Below, piece by piece: positions 17,307 to 27,200 of a stretch of DNA of 64,000 nucleotides. Each line of letters begins with the position of its first letter. Within the stretch, counting starts at the first letter, position 1. Where the stretch lies: positions 7,598,001 to 7,662,000 of the forward strand of contig NZ_CP022203.1 in the NCBI RefSeq assembly GCF_002305895.1, written 5' to 3'. The notes beneath the pieces were generated by a model that saw only the letters and a list, made by a program, of their open reading frames with translations, was not told the DNA's origin and did no database searches. This stretch comes from Corallococcus macrosporus DSM 14697 (GTDB lineage: Bacteria > Myxococcota > Myxococcia > Myxococcales > Myxococcaceae). The position numbers were made by a program, and so were the translations under genes.

Positions 17307-17686
17307 GGAATGAACGTTCCCTCCACCCGGAAGGAAGCCGGCCGCGGCCCCCACCGGCCATGCCGAGGAGGAAGACCGTGCCCCATGTCGGTCCCCGCGG
17401 AATGAACGTTCCCTCCACCCAGGAGGAAGCAAGCAGCGGGTCCCGCCGGTCACGCCAAGGTGGAGGGCCGCTCCCCATGGAGGCCCGGTGGAATGAACGT
17501 TCCCTCCACCCAGGTGGAAGCCGGCAGCGGCCCCCGCCGGTCAGGCCAAGGCGGAGGGTCTCTCCCCATGGAGGCCCGGTGGAATGAACGTTCCCTCCAC
17601 CCAGGAGGCCGGTCGGCAGCGGGTCCCGCCGGTTACGCCAAGGTGGAGGGCCGCTCCCCATGGAGACCCGGTGGAATGAACGTTCC
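17307..17686. repeat. tandem ~91-bp repeat, five units with core GGAATGAACGTTCC
   Basis: Cores lie at 17307, 17399, 17490, 17581 and 17673 (starts), with periods of 92, 91, 91 and 92 bp. Each core contains the perfect 8-bp palindrome GAACGTTC, and in the last three units it is flanked by GGTGGA on the left and TCCACC on the right, giving a 24-bp imperfect palindrome. The spacer also repeats (CAGCGGGTCCCGCCGG, CTCCCCATGGAGGCCCGG). A decayed sixth copy begins at 17729 (GGAATGAGACACC). Confidence 0.9.
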
Positions 17687-17921
17687 CTCCACCTAGAAGG
17701 CCGGTCGGCGGCGAGCTCCGGACTGGCGTGGAATGAGACACCTCCTTCCCGCGTAGAGGGGCCATCCCCGGAAAGCAGCCCGGCAGCGGGCCTCTCCTCC
17801 GCCTGATTCCCCACGCGCCCGCCAGATGATGCCCCTGCCCCTGTCCTCCAGCCACTTCCTGCGGCGCATGTCGCCCGCCCCGGCTATGACTGCTCCCTTT
17901 CACGCCAAGGGAGCACCGTAA

Positions 17922-19145
17922 ATGGGCAGGCTGCTGTTCCTCCTCCTCTTCAACGTGGGCGCGTGGGCGGTGCTCCGCTCGCTGTGGCCTGGCCTGCTCC
18001 GCAAGTGGCGCCTCGGTGTCTTCGCGCTGGGAACCTTTCTGTCCCTGGTCGCGTGGCTCTACTCGGCCATCGCCGGACGACACGCACAACTCCCCGTAGG
18101 AGACGCGGCCCTGCGCGTCTTCTCCGTGGGCTGGTCCGTCGCCATCATCATGGTGGTGCTCATCGGCGGGCCCCTCCTCCTGCTGCGCAGGTGGCTGGAA
18201 CATCCCGCTCGCCGGGAGCCCCCGCTGACCACGACTCCGACCCAATCCGCTCCGGTGAACCTGGCGCGCCGCAACCTGCTGACGAACGCGGGGCGCGCGG
18301 TGCCGCTGCTCGCGGCCGGAACCAGCTCGGTGGGGCTCGCCAATGGGTACTCACAGTTCTCGGTCCGCGAGGTCGAAATCAGGCTGCCCCGGCTGCCTCC
18401 GGCGCTGGACGGCTTCCGCATCGGCCAGATTACGGACGTCCACGTCGGCACCTTCATCGACACGCAGTACCTGCAAGCCGCCGTGCGGGCGATGAACGAC
18501 GCCAAGGTGGACCTCCAGGTGATGACGGGGGACCTCATCGACGACCTGGACCAGCTCGACGGCACCATGGCGGCGCTGTCGGAGTGCCAGGCGCGTCACG
18601 GCATGCTCGCCATCCTCGGCAACCATGAGCACTGGCGGGGCCTGGGAGCCATCCGCCGGGCCTATGCCGACGTGGAGGCGAACGGCGGGCCCGTGCGCCT
18701 GCTGGTGGACGCGTCCCACGCCTTCGAGCACGCCGGGCAGCGCGTGCGCGTGGTGGGCGTGGACTACCCCATGTCCGGCCGGAGCCACCGCGTGAAGGCG
18801 GAGCGCATGCACCAGTCCGCGGAGGCGGGATTCCGCGACGTCGCGCCCGAAGAGGTGGTGCTCTGCCTGACGCACCACCCGGACTTCTTCCCCCTCGCGG
18901 CCGAGCGCGGCGCCCGGCTGACGCTGGCCGGCCACACCCACGGCGGACAGGTGGCGTTCCTGGGCGTGCCGGCCTTCTGGTTCGCCTTCAAGTACATGCT
19001 CGGCCGCTACCGCCAGGGTGACCATCAGCTCTACGTGTCGGGCGGAACGGGGCACTGGCTGCCCTTCCGCATCGGCGTGCCCACCGAGGTGACGGTCCTC
19101 ACCCTTCGCGCGGAGGGAGCGCCGGCTGCTGGCCGTACGTCTTGA
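17922..19145 (+). CDS. membrane metallophosphoesterase (YkuE/YaeI-like)
   Basis: A protein of 407 residues. Three or four hydrophobic segments occupy residues 1-95 (RLLFLLLFNVGAWAVL, VFALGTFLSLVAWLYSAIAG, GWSVAIIMVVLIGGPLLLL). A short RRNLLTNAGRAVPLLAAG segment follows, and then a calcineurin-like phosphoesterase domain from residue 150. Metal ligands are in order: ITDVHVG, MTGDLIDD, ILGNHEHW, LTHHPDFF and LAGHTHGGQ. Relatives act on phosphodiesters such as UDP-diacylglucosamine or cell-envelope lipids; the substrate here is unknown. The active site probably faces the periplasm. The 3' end overlaps the convergent aldolase gene by 47 bases. Confidence 0.88.
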   Translation: MGRLLFLLLFNVGAWAVLRSLWPGLLRKWRLGVFALGTFLSLVAWLYSAIAGRHAQLPVGDAALRVFSVGWSVAIIMVVLIGGPLLLLRRWLEHPARREPPLTTTPTQSAPVNLARRNLLTNAGRAVPLLAAGTSSVGLANGYSQFSVREVEIRLPRLPPALDGFRIGQITDVHVGTFIDTQYLQAAVRAMNDAKVDLQVMTGDLIDDLDQLDGTMAALSECQARHGMLAILGNHEHWRGLGAIRRAYADVEANGGPVRLLVDASHAFEHAGQRVRVVGVDYPMSGRSHRVKAERMHQSAEAGFRDVAPEEVVLCLTHHPDFFPLAAERGARLTLAGHTHGGQVAFLGVPAFWFAFKYMLGRYRQGDHQLYVSGGTGHWLPFRIGVPTEVTVLTLRAEGAPAAGRTS

Positions 19146-19770
19146 ACTTCTCCAGGACGCGCGCCATCTCCGCGCCGTCCAGCAGCACCGGCTCGCCGAC
19201 CTGGAGCGCTCGCCAGTACATGGCGGCCAGCGTCTCCACCTCGACGGCCAGCTTGAAGGCCGAGGCCAGGTCCTTGCCCAGCGCCACCATGCCGTGGTTC
19301 GCCATCAGGCACGCCTTGCGCCCGTCCAACGCGGCCAGCACGTTGGCGGCGAGCTCCGCCGTGCCGAACGTGGCATAGGGCGCGCAGCGCACGTCCGTGC
19401 CACCCGCCGCGGACACCATGTAGTGGAAGGCGGGGATGTCCCGGTGCAGGCACGCCAGCGTGGTGCAGAACATGGAGTGCGCGTGCAGCACCGCGCCCAC
19501 CTCTGGCCGCGCGGCCAGGAGGTCCCGGTGGAGCTGCCACTCCGAGGACGGGCTCCGGCGCCCCTCGTGGCGGCCGTCGAAGCGCATGAGCACCAGGTCC
19601 TCCGGCACCAACGCGTCGTAGTCCATGCCGGTGGGTGTCAGCAGGAAGCCGCCCTCCACGCGCACGCTCAGGTTGCCAGAGGTGCCCTGGTTGAGCGCGG
19701 ACGCGTTCATCCGCCGCGCGGTGGCAATCATCGACTCGCGCAGGGCGAGGTGCTCCCCCGCGCGGCTCAT
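19099..19770 (-). CDS. class II (FucA-like) aldolase, probable 5-deoxyribulose/MTRu-1-phosphate aldolase
   Basis: A protein of 223 residues of the zinc class II aldolase/adducin family. The catalytic Glu is in [11 protein letters not shown], the zinc ligands are in [12 protein letters not shown] (HxH) and MANHGMV. The C-terminal [13 protein letters not shown] and [10 protein letters not shown] match L-fuculose-1-phosphate aldolase closely and differ from the MtnB dehydratase. Its ATG overlaps the mtnA stop (ATGA), forming an mtnP-mtnA-aldolase operon. In the known DHAP shunt the same three enzymes turn 5'-deoxyadenosine or methylthioadenosine into adenine, DHAP and acetaldehyde or methylthioacetaldehyde. 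The substrate assignment is therefore by context, supported by family. Confidence 0.85.
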   Translation of the reverse strand: MSRAGEHLALRESMIATARRMNASALNQGTSGNLSVRVEGGFLLTPTGMDYDALVPEDLVLMRFDGRHEGRRSPSSEWQLHRDLLAARPEVGAVLHAHSMFCTTLACLHRDIPAFHYMVSAAGGTDVRCAPYATFGTAELAANVLAALDGRKACLMANHGMVALGKDLASAFKLAVEVETLAAMYWRALQVGEPVLLDGAEMARVLEKFKTYGQQPALPPREG

Positions 19771-20873
19771 TCCGCCTGCCCCCGCCGCTCCGGGAAGAGC
19801 GACAGCAGGCCTTCGCGCGAGGCCGCGCAGACACCGCGCTCGGTGATGAGCGCCGTCACCAGCCGCGCGGGCGTCACGTCGAAGGCGTAGTTCGCGGCGG
19901 GGCTCCCCTCGGGCGTAATCCGCACCGTGGCCACCTCGCCGGAGGCCAGCCGCCCGGTGACGTCACTCAGCTCCGCGCCGTCGCGCTGCTCGATGGGGAT
20001 TTCGCGCACGCCGTCCCGCAGCGTCCAGTCGATGGTGGGCGACGGCAACGCCACGTAGAAGGGCACGCCGTTGTCCTTCGCCGCCAGCGCCTTCAGGTAG
20101 GTGCCAATCTTGTTCGCCACGTCGCCCTGGGCCGTGGTGCGGTCCGTGCCGACGATGCACAGGTCCACCTGCCCGTGCTGCATCAGGTGGCCGCCCACGT
20201 TGTCCGCGATGACGGTGTGCGGGACGCCATGCTGGCCCAGCTCCCACGCCGTGAGCTGCGCGCCCTGGTTGCGGGGACGCGTCTCATCCACCCAGACATG
20301 CACGGGGATGCCTGCGTCGTGCGCCTGGTAGATGGGCGACAGCGCCGTGCCGAAGTCCACCGTGGCCAGCCAGCCGGCGTTGCAGTGCGTGAGCACGTCG
20401 AGCCGGCCCTGGCGGCCCTTGCGCGCCCAGGCCTCCTCCAGGAGCTTCAGCCCATGCGCGCCGATGGCGCGGTTGATGGCCACGTCCTCGTCGCTGATGG
20501 CCTCGGCGCGGCGGAGGGCCGCGGCCACGCGCTCGGACGGGGGCAGCGGCGCCAGCACCTGGCGCATATCCTCCAGGGCCCAGTGCAGATTCACCGCGGT
20601 GGGACGGGTGCCTCGCAGCACCGTGAGGGCCTGCTCCAGCGCGCCGTCGGAGGCGTCCGCGCGCAGGGCCAGCCAGACGCCATACGCCGCGGTGGCGCCG
20701 ATGAGCGGCGCGCCCCGCACCTGCATGCTCCGGATGGCATGGGCAGCATCCTCCAGCGTCGCCAGCCGCACGGTGACGAGCGCGTGCGGCAGCCGCGTCT
20801 GGTCAATGACCTCCGCGGCCCGCGCATCCGCCGCCAGCCAGATGGAGCGCATCGGCTTGCCGTGGACCTTCAT
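19767..20873 (-). CDS. mtnA: S-methyl-5-thioribose-1-phosphate isomerase
   Basis: A protein of 368 residues. It isomerises 5-methylthioribose 1-phosphate (and 5-deoxyribose 1-phosphate in related organisms) to the ribulose 1-phosphate. The family is the eIF2B-alpha-like isomerase fold. Motifs: [16 protein letters not shown] near the N-terminus, [18 protein letters not shown] (catalytic Cys), [20 protein letters not shown], and [20 protein letters not shown] (catalytic Asp). The start overlaps the mtnP stop by 4 bases and the end overlaps the aldolase start by 4 bases, so the three proteins are made from one message. Confidence 0.94.
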   Translation of the reverse strand: MKVHGKPMRSIWLAADARAAEVIDQTRLPHALVTVRLATLEDAAHAIRSMQVRGAPLIGATAAYGVWLALRADASDGALEQALTVLRGTRPTAVNLHWALEDMRQVLAPLPPSERVAAALRRAEAISDEDVAINRAIGAHGLKLLEEAWARKGRQGRLDVLTHCNAGWLATVDFGTALSPIYQAHDAGIPVHVWVDETRPRNQGAQLTAWELGQHGVPHTVIADNVGGHLMQHGQVDLCIVGTDRTTAQGDVANKIGTYLKALAAKDNGVPFYVALPSPTIDWTLRDGVREIPIEQRDGAELSDVTGRLASGEVATVRITPEGSPAANYAFDVTPARLVTALITERGVCAASREGLLSLFPERRGQAE

Positions 20874-21754
20874 CGGCGCAGCACCCGGCCCGCCACCGCG
20901 GACAGCTTCTCCACCATCGCCGGGTCCCAGGCCGAGGGCGCGGTGATGATGGCGTGGTCCAGCGCCTTCTGGCAGCCCTGCCCGCAGGGACCGGCGTGCC
21001 CGCCGAGCAGCGGCACCACGTTCTTCACCAGCCCCTTCGCCTTGCCCGCGTTGCCCAGCAGCACGGACACCACCTGGTCCACGGTGACGGCGTCATGGTC
21101 CGGATGCCAGCAGTCGAAGTCGGTGACCATGGCCACCGTCGCGTAGCAGAGCTCCGCCTCCCTCGCGAGCTTGGCCTCCGGCATGTTCGTCATGCCGATG
21201 ACGTCACAGCCCCAGCTCCGGTACAGGTGGCTCTCCGCGATGGAGGAGAACTGCGGCCCCTCCATGGCCAGGTACGTGCCGCCCCGGCGGGCGACGACGC
21301 CCAGGCCCTCGCACGCGGAAATCACCGCGTCTCCCAGCCGCGAACATACCGGCTTCGCCATGGAGACATGGGCCACCAGGCCCGTGCCGAAGAAGCTCTT
21401 CTCCCGGGCGAAGGTCCGGTCGATGAACTGGTCCACGACGACGAAGGTGCCCGGCGGGTACTCCTCGCGCAGGCCGCCCACCGCGGACAGAGACAGCAGG
21501 TCCGTCACCCCGCTGCGCTTGAGCGCGTCGATGTTCGCGCGGAAGTTGATGTCCGTTGGCGCCAGCCGGTGTCCCCGGCCGTGACGCGGGAGGAAGACGA
21601 CCCGGTGGCCCGCGAGCGTGCCGAAGCACAGCTCGTCCGAAGGCTCGCCGAACGGAGACGGCACCCGCCTCCATTCGACGTCCGTCAGGCCATCCATCTG
21701 GTACAGGCCACTGCCACCAATGATGCCGATGACGGGCGCGGTGGGGTTGGACAT
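20870..21754 (-). CDS. mtnP: S-methyl-5'-thioadenosine phosphorylase
   Basis: A protein of 294 residues; ATG 21754 gives the normal start [17 protein letters not shown]. It splits methylthioadenosine with phosphate into adenine and methylthioribose 1-phosphate, and in several bacteria also uses 5'-deoxyadenosine. Motifs of the PNP/MTAP family: [27 protein letters not shown]-like [34 protein letters not shown], and [18 protein letters not shown]. The first gene of the coupled mtnP-mtnA-aldolase operon. An aldo/keto reductase gene ends 98 bases upstream on the same strand and may share the promoter. The longer open frame reaching 21994 overlaps that gene and is not used. Confidence 0.94.
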   Translation of the reverse strand: MSNPTAPVIGIIGGSGLYQMDGLTDVEWRRVPSPFGEPSDELCFGTLAGHRVVFLPRHGRGHRLAPTDINFRANIDALKRSGVTDLLSLSAVGGLREEYPPGTFVVVDQFIDRTFAREKSFFGTGLVAHVSMAKPVCSRLGDAVISACEGLGVVARRGGTYLAMEGPQFSSIAESHLYRSWGCDVIGMTNMPEAKLAREAELCYATVAMVTDFDCWHPDHDAVTVDQVVSVLLGNAGKAKGLVKNVVPLLGGHAGPCGQGCQKALDHAIITAPSAWDPAMVEKLSAVAGRVLRR

Positions 21755-21852
21755 GCGGCGGGCTCCCGGTGGACGCCGACGCGAGGACCGCGCCAGCGCC
21801 CGGGAGCGTAGGAGCCGCGATGGTCCGCGGCAAGCCGGAGCGCCGCGGGGGC

Positions 21853-22770
21853 CTACGGCGCCGTGATGGCGGACAGCTTGCCGAGCTCGTCCGGCGACAG
21901 GGTGAGCGTGGCGGATTCGAACAGCGCCCCCAGTTGCACCTCGGTCCGCGCGCTGGCGATGGGCGCCCCGACGACGCGCTGGGCGCGCAGCCACGTCAGC
22001 GAGACGGCGGTGACGGAGACACGGTGCGCGCGCGCGACCTCATCCAGGGCGCCGAGCAGGGCCACGTTCCGGGGCTCCGCCAGGTATCGCTCCGCCGAGC
22101 CCGCGCGCGACGACTCCACCTTCTCGCCCGGCCGGTACTTGCCGGTGAGGAAGCCCGATGCCAGCGACCAGTACGGCAGCTCCTTCAGCCCCTCCTTCTC
22201 CAGCAGCGGCACGAGCGTGCGCTCCAGGCCGCGCGCCACCAGGTTCCAGTGGTCCTGCGACACCTCGAAGGCGCGGAGTCCGTTGCCACGGGAGAACGCC
22301 AGCGCCGACGCGAGCCGCTCCGGCGTGAAGTTGGAGGCCCCCAGGGCGCGCACCTTGCCTTCCTTCACCAGGGCGTCGAAGGCGGTGAGGTACTCGGACT
22401 GCTCCACCTTCGCGTCGTCCTCGTGCGCGTAGTAGAGGTCCACGTAGTCCGTCTGGAGGCGCTTCAGCGAGCCTTCGATGGCGGCGCGGATGTTCGCGGC
22501 GGACAGGCCCGGCTGCGCCTTCCACTTCGCGACCTTCGTCGCGACCACCACCTTGCTCCGGTTGCCCCGGGAGGCCAGCCACTCGCCGATGATTTTCTCG
22601 GAGTCTCCGCCCGTCGCGCCAGGCGCCCAGTCCGAGTACACGTCCGCCGTGTCCAGCGCGGTGCCGCCACGGTCGACGAACGCATCGAGGATGCGGAACG
22701 CGTCATCGCGCCCCACGGTCCAGCCAAAGACATTCCCACCCAGGATGAAGGGACCGAATGACAGGGACAT
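21853..22770 (-). CDS. aldo/keto reductase
   Basis: A protein of 305 residues with the NADPH-dependent AKR barrel. The catalytic tetrad is visible: Asp and Tyr in ALDTADVYSDW, Lys in VVATKVAKW, and His in DLYYAHEDD. The cofactor site lies in the C-terminal segment IASARTEVQLGALFE. ATG 22770 gives the usual start MSLSFGPFILGGNVFGWTVG; the long frame above it belongs to the degenerate region upstream. The substrate is unknown. Because the downstream operon releases an aldehyde, a role in aldehyde reduction is possible but is inferred only from position. Confidence 0.9.
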   Translation of the reverse strand: MSLSFGPFILGGNVFGWTVGRDDAFRILDAFVDRGGTALDTADVYSDWAPGATGGDSEKIIGEWLASRGNRSKVVVATKVAKWKAQPGLSAANIRAAIEGSLKRLQTDYVDLYYAHEDDAKVEQSEYLTAFDALVKEGKVRALGASNFTPERLASALAFSRGNGLRAFEVSQDHWNLVARGLERTLVPLLEKEGLKELPYWSLASGFLTGKYRPGEKVESSRAGSAERYLAEPRNVALLGALDEVARAHRVSVTAVSLTWLRAQRVVGAPIASARTEVQLGALFESATLTLSPDELGKLSAITAP

Positions 22771-22781
22771 CGCTGCTTCCT

Positions 22782-23179
22782 TTACGGTTGAGTCCCCTTC
22801 GACGCCGGGCCCGAGCGGCGCCACGCGTCGATGGAGAGATGGTCGAGGTATACGGTGGCGATAAGCACGGCGTAGAAGGCCAGGTAGCGCCTCTGGATGC
22901 TCGCCGCGTTCCAGTGCTGCGCGCTGCAGGCACCTCCCATCAGCAGGAGCATCAGGAGCGTGCCAGCCACCAACAGGTCGCGGCCCCGGACGCCCCCCCG
23001 GAGCAACGCGCCTCCGCCACGGGAATCGCGAGGCTCGTCGCATGGACGAGCGAGGGTGGCAGCGGGCCCTGCCCGAACGAGTCACGCATGCCCGCCGCGA
23101 AGCCCGGCAGGTCGGGCAGCCGGACCAGCCCAGCCAGGGGCGCTCGATGTTCCACCGGCCCTCCCCTGAAGCCAGACAC
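22782..23179 (-). pseudogene. DoxX/MauE-like membrane protein gene, frameshifted remnant
   Basis: Two minus-strand frames together read as one small four-helix membrane protein of the DoxX/MauE type. The first half (23179-23010) gives LVRLPDLPGFAAGMRDSFGQ and HATSLAIPVAEA. The second half (23006-22782), in another frame, gives RGRDLLVAGTLLMLLLMGG and YLAFYAVLIATVYLDHLSI. The frame changes near a run of seven G (about 22991-22997 on the plus strand as C). The expected first helix upstream of 23179 is not recognisable, so the gene is probably decayed rather than mis-sequenced. It sits directly upstream of the aldo/keto reductase gene. Confidence 0.5.
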
Positions 23180-23242
23180 CCCCGAGCCGCTGTCTCGCCG
23201 GAGACAATGACAGACATCGCCAACTCCATCAGGCGCGACGGC

Positions 23243-24049
23243 TCAGGGGTTGCCGAGCGCGAAGGACGCCATCCGGTGTCTGTAAATCCTGCCAGGGTCC
23301 TCCAGGACATCGTTGTGCCCCGCTCCCGCCACCGTCTCCACCACCGCCTGGGGAAAGAGCGAGCCCAACCGGCGGCCCATGGCGACGGGGATGAGGTCGT
23401 CCTCCTCGCCGTGGATGATGAGCACGGGGAGCTTCACGGCGGCGGCCTTGGACGCGGTGTCGAACCGGTCCCTCGCCAGCCAGCGGACGGGGAGGAAGGG
23501 AAAGGCCGTGGCGCCAAGGTCCGGGATGGACGTGTACGGACTCACGAGCATGACCCGGGAGCCGTGCCCGCGCCGGGCCATCTCCACCGCCACGCCCGTC
23601 CCCAGGCTCCGGCCGCTCAGCACCGTCTGGTGGGGCGTCACCCCCTTCGCGCGCAGCCAGGCGAGCGCCGCCTCCGCCGCGGCATAGATGCCCTGCTCCG
23701 TGGGGCTCCCCGGTGATGCGCCATAGCCCGGGTACTCGACGGTGAGGAAGCCCAGCCCCCTGGCCTGCATCAGGCTGCCCAGGCCGACCTGCGTCAGCAG
23801 CTCCTCCCCGTTGCCATGGAAGTGCACCACCGTGGGCGCCCCCGGCGGCGCCGGGAGGTGGAACAGGTCCACGTAGAGGCCGCCCTCCAGCGGGAGGCGG
23901 CTGAAGCCGTCCGCCTCCGCGAGCGGCGTGCTCCTGGGCGCCGGATAGAGAATGGAGCGCTGCAGGGCGAAGACCGCGACGCACAGCAGGAGGTACATCG
24001 AACCGAAGGTGGCCAGGATGAGGATGAGCATGCGACGCAGCCGAGGCAT
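23243..24049 (-). CDS. membrane-anchored alpha/beta hydrolase (BEM46/S33-like)
   Basis: A protein of 268 residues from ATG 24049, chosen because it starts MPRLRRMLILILATFGSMYL, a membrane anchor; the open frame extends 22 residues further with no anchor-like sequence. The hydrolase core shows strand TVVHFHGNGEEL (oxyanion His-Gly), EYPGYGASPG, nucleophile elbow VLSGRSLGTGVAVE (G-x-S-x-G), Asp in IIHGEEDDLIP, and His in VAGAGHNDVL. This layout matches the BEM46/YfhR group. Substrate unknown. It is divergent from lanM with about 208 bases between the starts; a link to lanthipeptide export or maturation has no support. Confidence 0.85.
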   Translation of the reverse strand: MPRLRRMLILILATFGSMYLLLCVAVFALQRSILYPAPRSTPLAEADGFSRLPLEGGLYVDLFHLPAPPGAPTVVHFHGNGEELLTQVGLGSLMQARGLGFLTVEYPGYGASPGSPTEQGIYAAAEAALAWLRAKGVTPHQTVLSGRSLGTGVAVEMARRGHGSRVMLVSPYTSIPDLGATAFPFLPVRWLARDRFDTASKAAAVKLPVLIIHGEEDDLIPVAMGRRLGSLFPQAVVETVAGAGHNDVLEDPGRIYRHRMASFALGNP

Positions 24050-24257
24050 CTCCACAGTCTGCCTCACTTCGCAACGCGGCGCGACGACGGGCGGCGTCAT
24101 GCCTGGAGTGGGCAATACCTGTCATCCGCCCGCCGCACAGGCAGAAGCGCTGGCCCTTTTCCCAGGAGCGATGCAACGATAGGCATATCAAGGGCTATCA
24201 CAGACACGCCGCTGAACGACTCGAACACCTCGGGCCCAGGCCTGGATTGGAGAAGGC

Positions 24258-27200
24258 GTGACGTCTCAATGGGCGCTGGGCCATGCCCTGGAGGAGCGGC
24301 TGTCTTCGCTCCGGCTGCAGGGTGTCCCGACCGAGGTCGATGAGGCGCGCGCGCGGCGCCGGCTGGAGCGCTGGCGCAAGCAAGAACCCCTCACGCGGGA
24401 CGTCCTCTGGGACCAGCGACTCCGCGCTGCCGGGCTGACGGAAGCGGAGTTGCACGCACTGCTGGGGGAATCCTCCCAGGCGCTGCATGCGCGGATGGGC
24501 GCGCCGCCGTCGTGGCAACGCGTCATCGAGCGGGCCTACGCGCAGGCGACGGCGCCGCGCTTCTCCTGGCCAGAGCCCACGCCACCGGGCTCCGCCCTGC
24601 TCGGGCTGGTCGAGCCCCTCGTCCACGAGGCCCATGCGCGGCTCATCGTCGCCCTGGACACCTGCCTGCGTGAAGCGCCCGAGGCACCGTTTGAACCGGA
24701 GCGCACGGCCCGCATGCTGCTCGGGCCGCTTCCACGGCAGTTGATGCCCTTGCTGGGGCGGACGCTCGCGGTGGAGCTGCGCATCGCCCAGCTCGAAGGG
24801 CGGCTCCAGGGAGACACCTCCGAGGCGCGCTTCCAGGACTTCGCCCACCAGCTCCGGCGGCGGGACGTGGCGCTCGACGTCCTCTCTCGCTACCCGGTGA
24901 TGGCGCGTCAGGCGGTCGAGCTGATTGCGGGGTGGGAAGCCGCGGGCGTGGAGCTGATGCAGCGGCTGGCGCGGGACGCCGCCGCGCTATGGCGCCGCTT
25001 CCACAGCGGCGTCTCTCCTGGCCTCCTGGTGGAGGCCCAGGGTGGCCTCTCGGACCCGCACCGAGGCGGACGCACCGTCTTCCTGCTCCGCTTCGCCTCG
25101 GGCCTGCGGCTCGTGTACAAGCCGCGCCCGCTCGCGGCGGAGGCCGCCTTCCAGCAGCTCGTCTCCTGGTTGAATGCGCGGGGCCTCACGCCGCCGCTGC
25201 GCACGGTGGAGTTCCTCTCCTCGGAGGGCTACGGGTGGATGGAGTTCGTGGAGGCCGCGCCCTGCCAGTCGGCGGACGAGGTGCGGCGCTTCCACCTGCG
25301 GCAGGGCGCGCTGGTCGCCCTGCTCTACGCGCTGGACGTCACCGACATCCACTATGAGAACCTCATCGCGGCGGGCGAGCACCCCGTCCTCGTGGACCTG
25401 GAGACGCTCTTCCATCCCCACACGCTCGCCGCTTCCCTCCAGAACCTGGAGACGCAGCCCGGCGCGGTGCTGAACGGCACGGTGCTCAAGAGCGGGCTGC
25501 TGCCCCAGCCCGCCTGGCGCTCGAAAGATGGCACGGAGGTGGACTTCAGCGCCCTGGGCGCCGGCGAGGGCCAGCTCACGCCACTGGGGTACCTGGTGGC
25601 GACGGCGCATGGCACGGACGAGCTCCGCTTCGAACGGCGGCGGATGGAGATTCCAGGCGCGGCGAACCGCCCTCGATTGGAAGGGCAGGACCTCTCCGTC
25701 ACCGTCCAGGCGGACGCGCTCGCGCAGGGGTTCTCCACCCTGTACCGGCTGCTCATCGAACACCGTGACGCGCTGCTCGCCCCAGAGGGGCCGCTCGCGG
25801 CGTTCGAAGACGCGCCCGTGCGGGTGCTGTTCCGCGGCACGGCCAGCTATGACGCCCTGCTGCACGAAAGCATGCACCCGCACGCGATGGGCGATGCGCT
25901 GGACCGGCAGCGCTTCTTCGACCACCTCTGGCTCGCAGTGAAGGAGCGCCCCTACCTGGCGGCCCTCATCCCCCTGGAGCAGGAGGAGCTGCAGCGCGGC
26001 GACATCCCCCGCTTCACCACGCTGCCCGGCTCGAAGGACCTGTGGTCGGGCGCGGGCCGTCACCTCCCCGGCTTCTTCGACATGTCCGGCCTCGAGCGCG
26101 CGCGACAGCGCCTGGTCGGCCTGTCACCGGATGACCATGCGCGGCAGCTCGCGTTGCTGCGCAGCGCGCTGGACCGGGTCCGGCTGGCGGCTCGCCCGGG
26201 CGCGCGTCCCCGGTATCCGTTCCACGAACCGCCCGAGCCCGCGCAGCCGGACGCGCTGCTGGCGGCCGCGCGGCGCGTGGGAGAGCGACTGGTGGCGCTG
26301 TCCTTCACCGGCGCAGGACAGGCGCACTGGCTGTCGCTCGAACAGTCCGCCACGAAGGAGTGGCGGCTCGCCCAGGCGGGGACGGACCTCTACCAGGGGC
26401 TTTCAGGCATCGCGCTGGTGCTGGCGCAGCTCGGCGCCCTGACAGGGGAAGCACGCTTCACCCAGGCGGCCCGGGGCGCGCTGCGCCACTTGACGTGGCG
26501 CCTGGAGAAGGCGCCCGCCCACGTGAGCGGCGTGGGCCTCCTGAACGGCTGGGGCGGCATCCTCTACGCCCTGACGCACCTGGGAGCCCTCTGGGGCGAG
26601 CGCGCGCTGTTCGAGACGGCCGAGTCCTTCGTGGACGCCGTGGCGCCGCGCGTGGAGCAGGACGTGCACCTGGACCTGGGCGGGGGATGCGCGGGCGCCC
26701 TGCTCGGGCTGCTGACGCTCACGGGACGGCACCCTTCCGAGCGAGCGTCACGGCTCGCGCGAGCCTGTGGAGAGAAGCTGCTCCTGACGGCCACGCCCCA
26801 GCCCCAGGGCCTGGGCTGGCCTTCCCCCGCGACAGGAGGAAGGGCCCTGTGCGGGTTGGCGCACGGAGGGGCGGGCATCGCGCTGGCGTTGCTGCGGCTG
26901 GCCTCCGCCACGGGCGAGGCCCGCTTCCACGCCGCGGCCCTGGAGACCCTGGCCTACGAGCGTGGCCAGTTCTCGCCCGAGGCCGGTGACTGGCCCGACC
27001 TGCGCGCCGACGCGGGCATGCACGGCGGGGATGGGCCGGCCTTCATGTGCGGCTGGTGCAATGGCGCGCCCGGTATCGGGCTGGGGCGCATCTCCAGCCT
27101 GCCGCTGCTCGATGACGCGCGGGTGCGTGGGGAAATCACGGCGGCGGTCAACGCCACGCTCGCGGGAGGCCTGGGCTACAACCATGGCCTGTGTCATGGC

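Larger units (their letters stand above)
16963..17921. other. 959-bp intergenic region carrying a palindromic repeat array
   Basis: No gene that I can support. Long open frames cross it on both strands, but their sequences are only frame-shifted readings of the repeats (NERSLHPGG, GMNVPST and WRERSFHR in turn). The repeat period of 91-92 bp shifts the frame at each unit, so no protein repeat is maintained. The last part (17760-17921) is unique sequence leading to the phosphoesterase gene. Confidence 0.7.

Noticed and set aside
16808-17587. Plus-strand open frame of 259 residues across the palindromic array
   Set aside because: It overlaps the FHA gene in another frame and reads the repeats in a different frame each time, as expected for non-coding DNA with a 91-bp period.
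17095-17814. Minus-strand open frame of 239 residues across the same array
   Set aside because: Same reason; no constant peptide repeat and no ribosome binding site that I can see.
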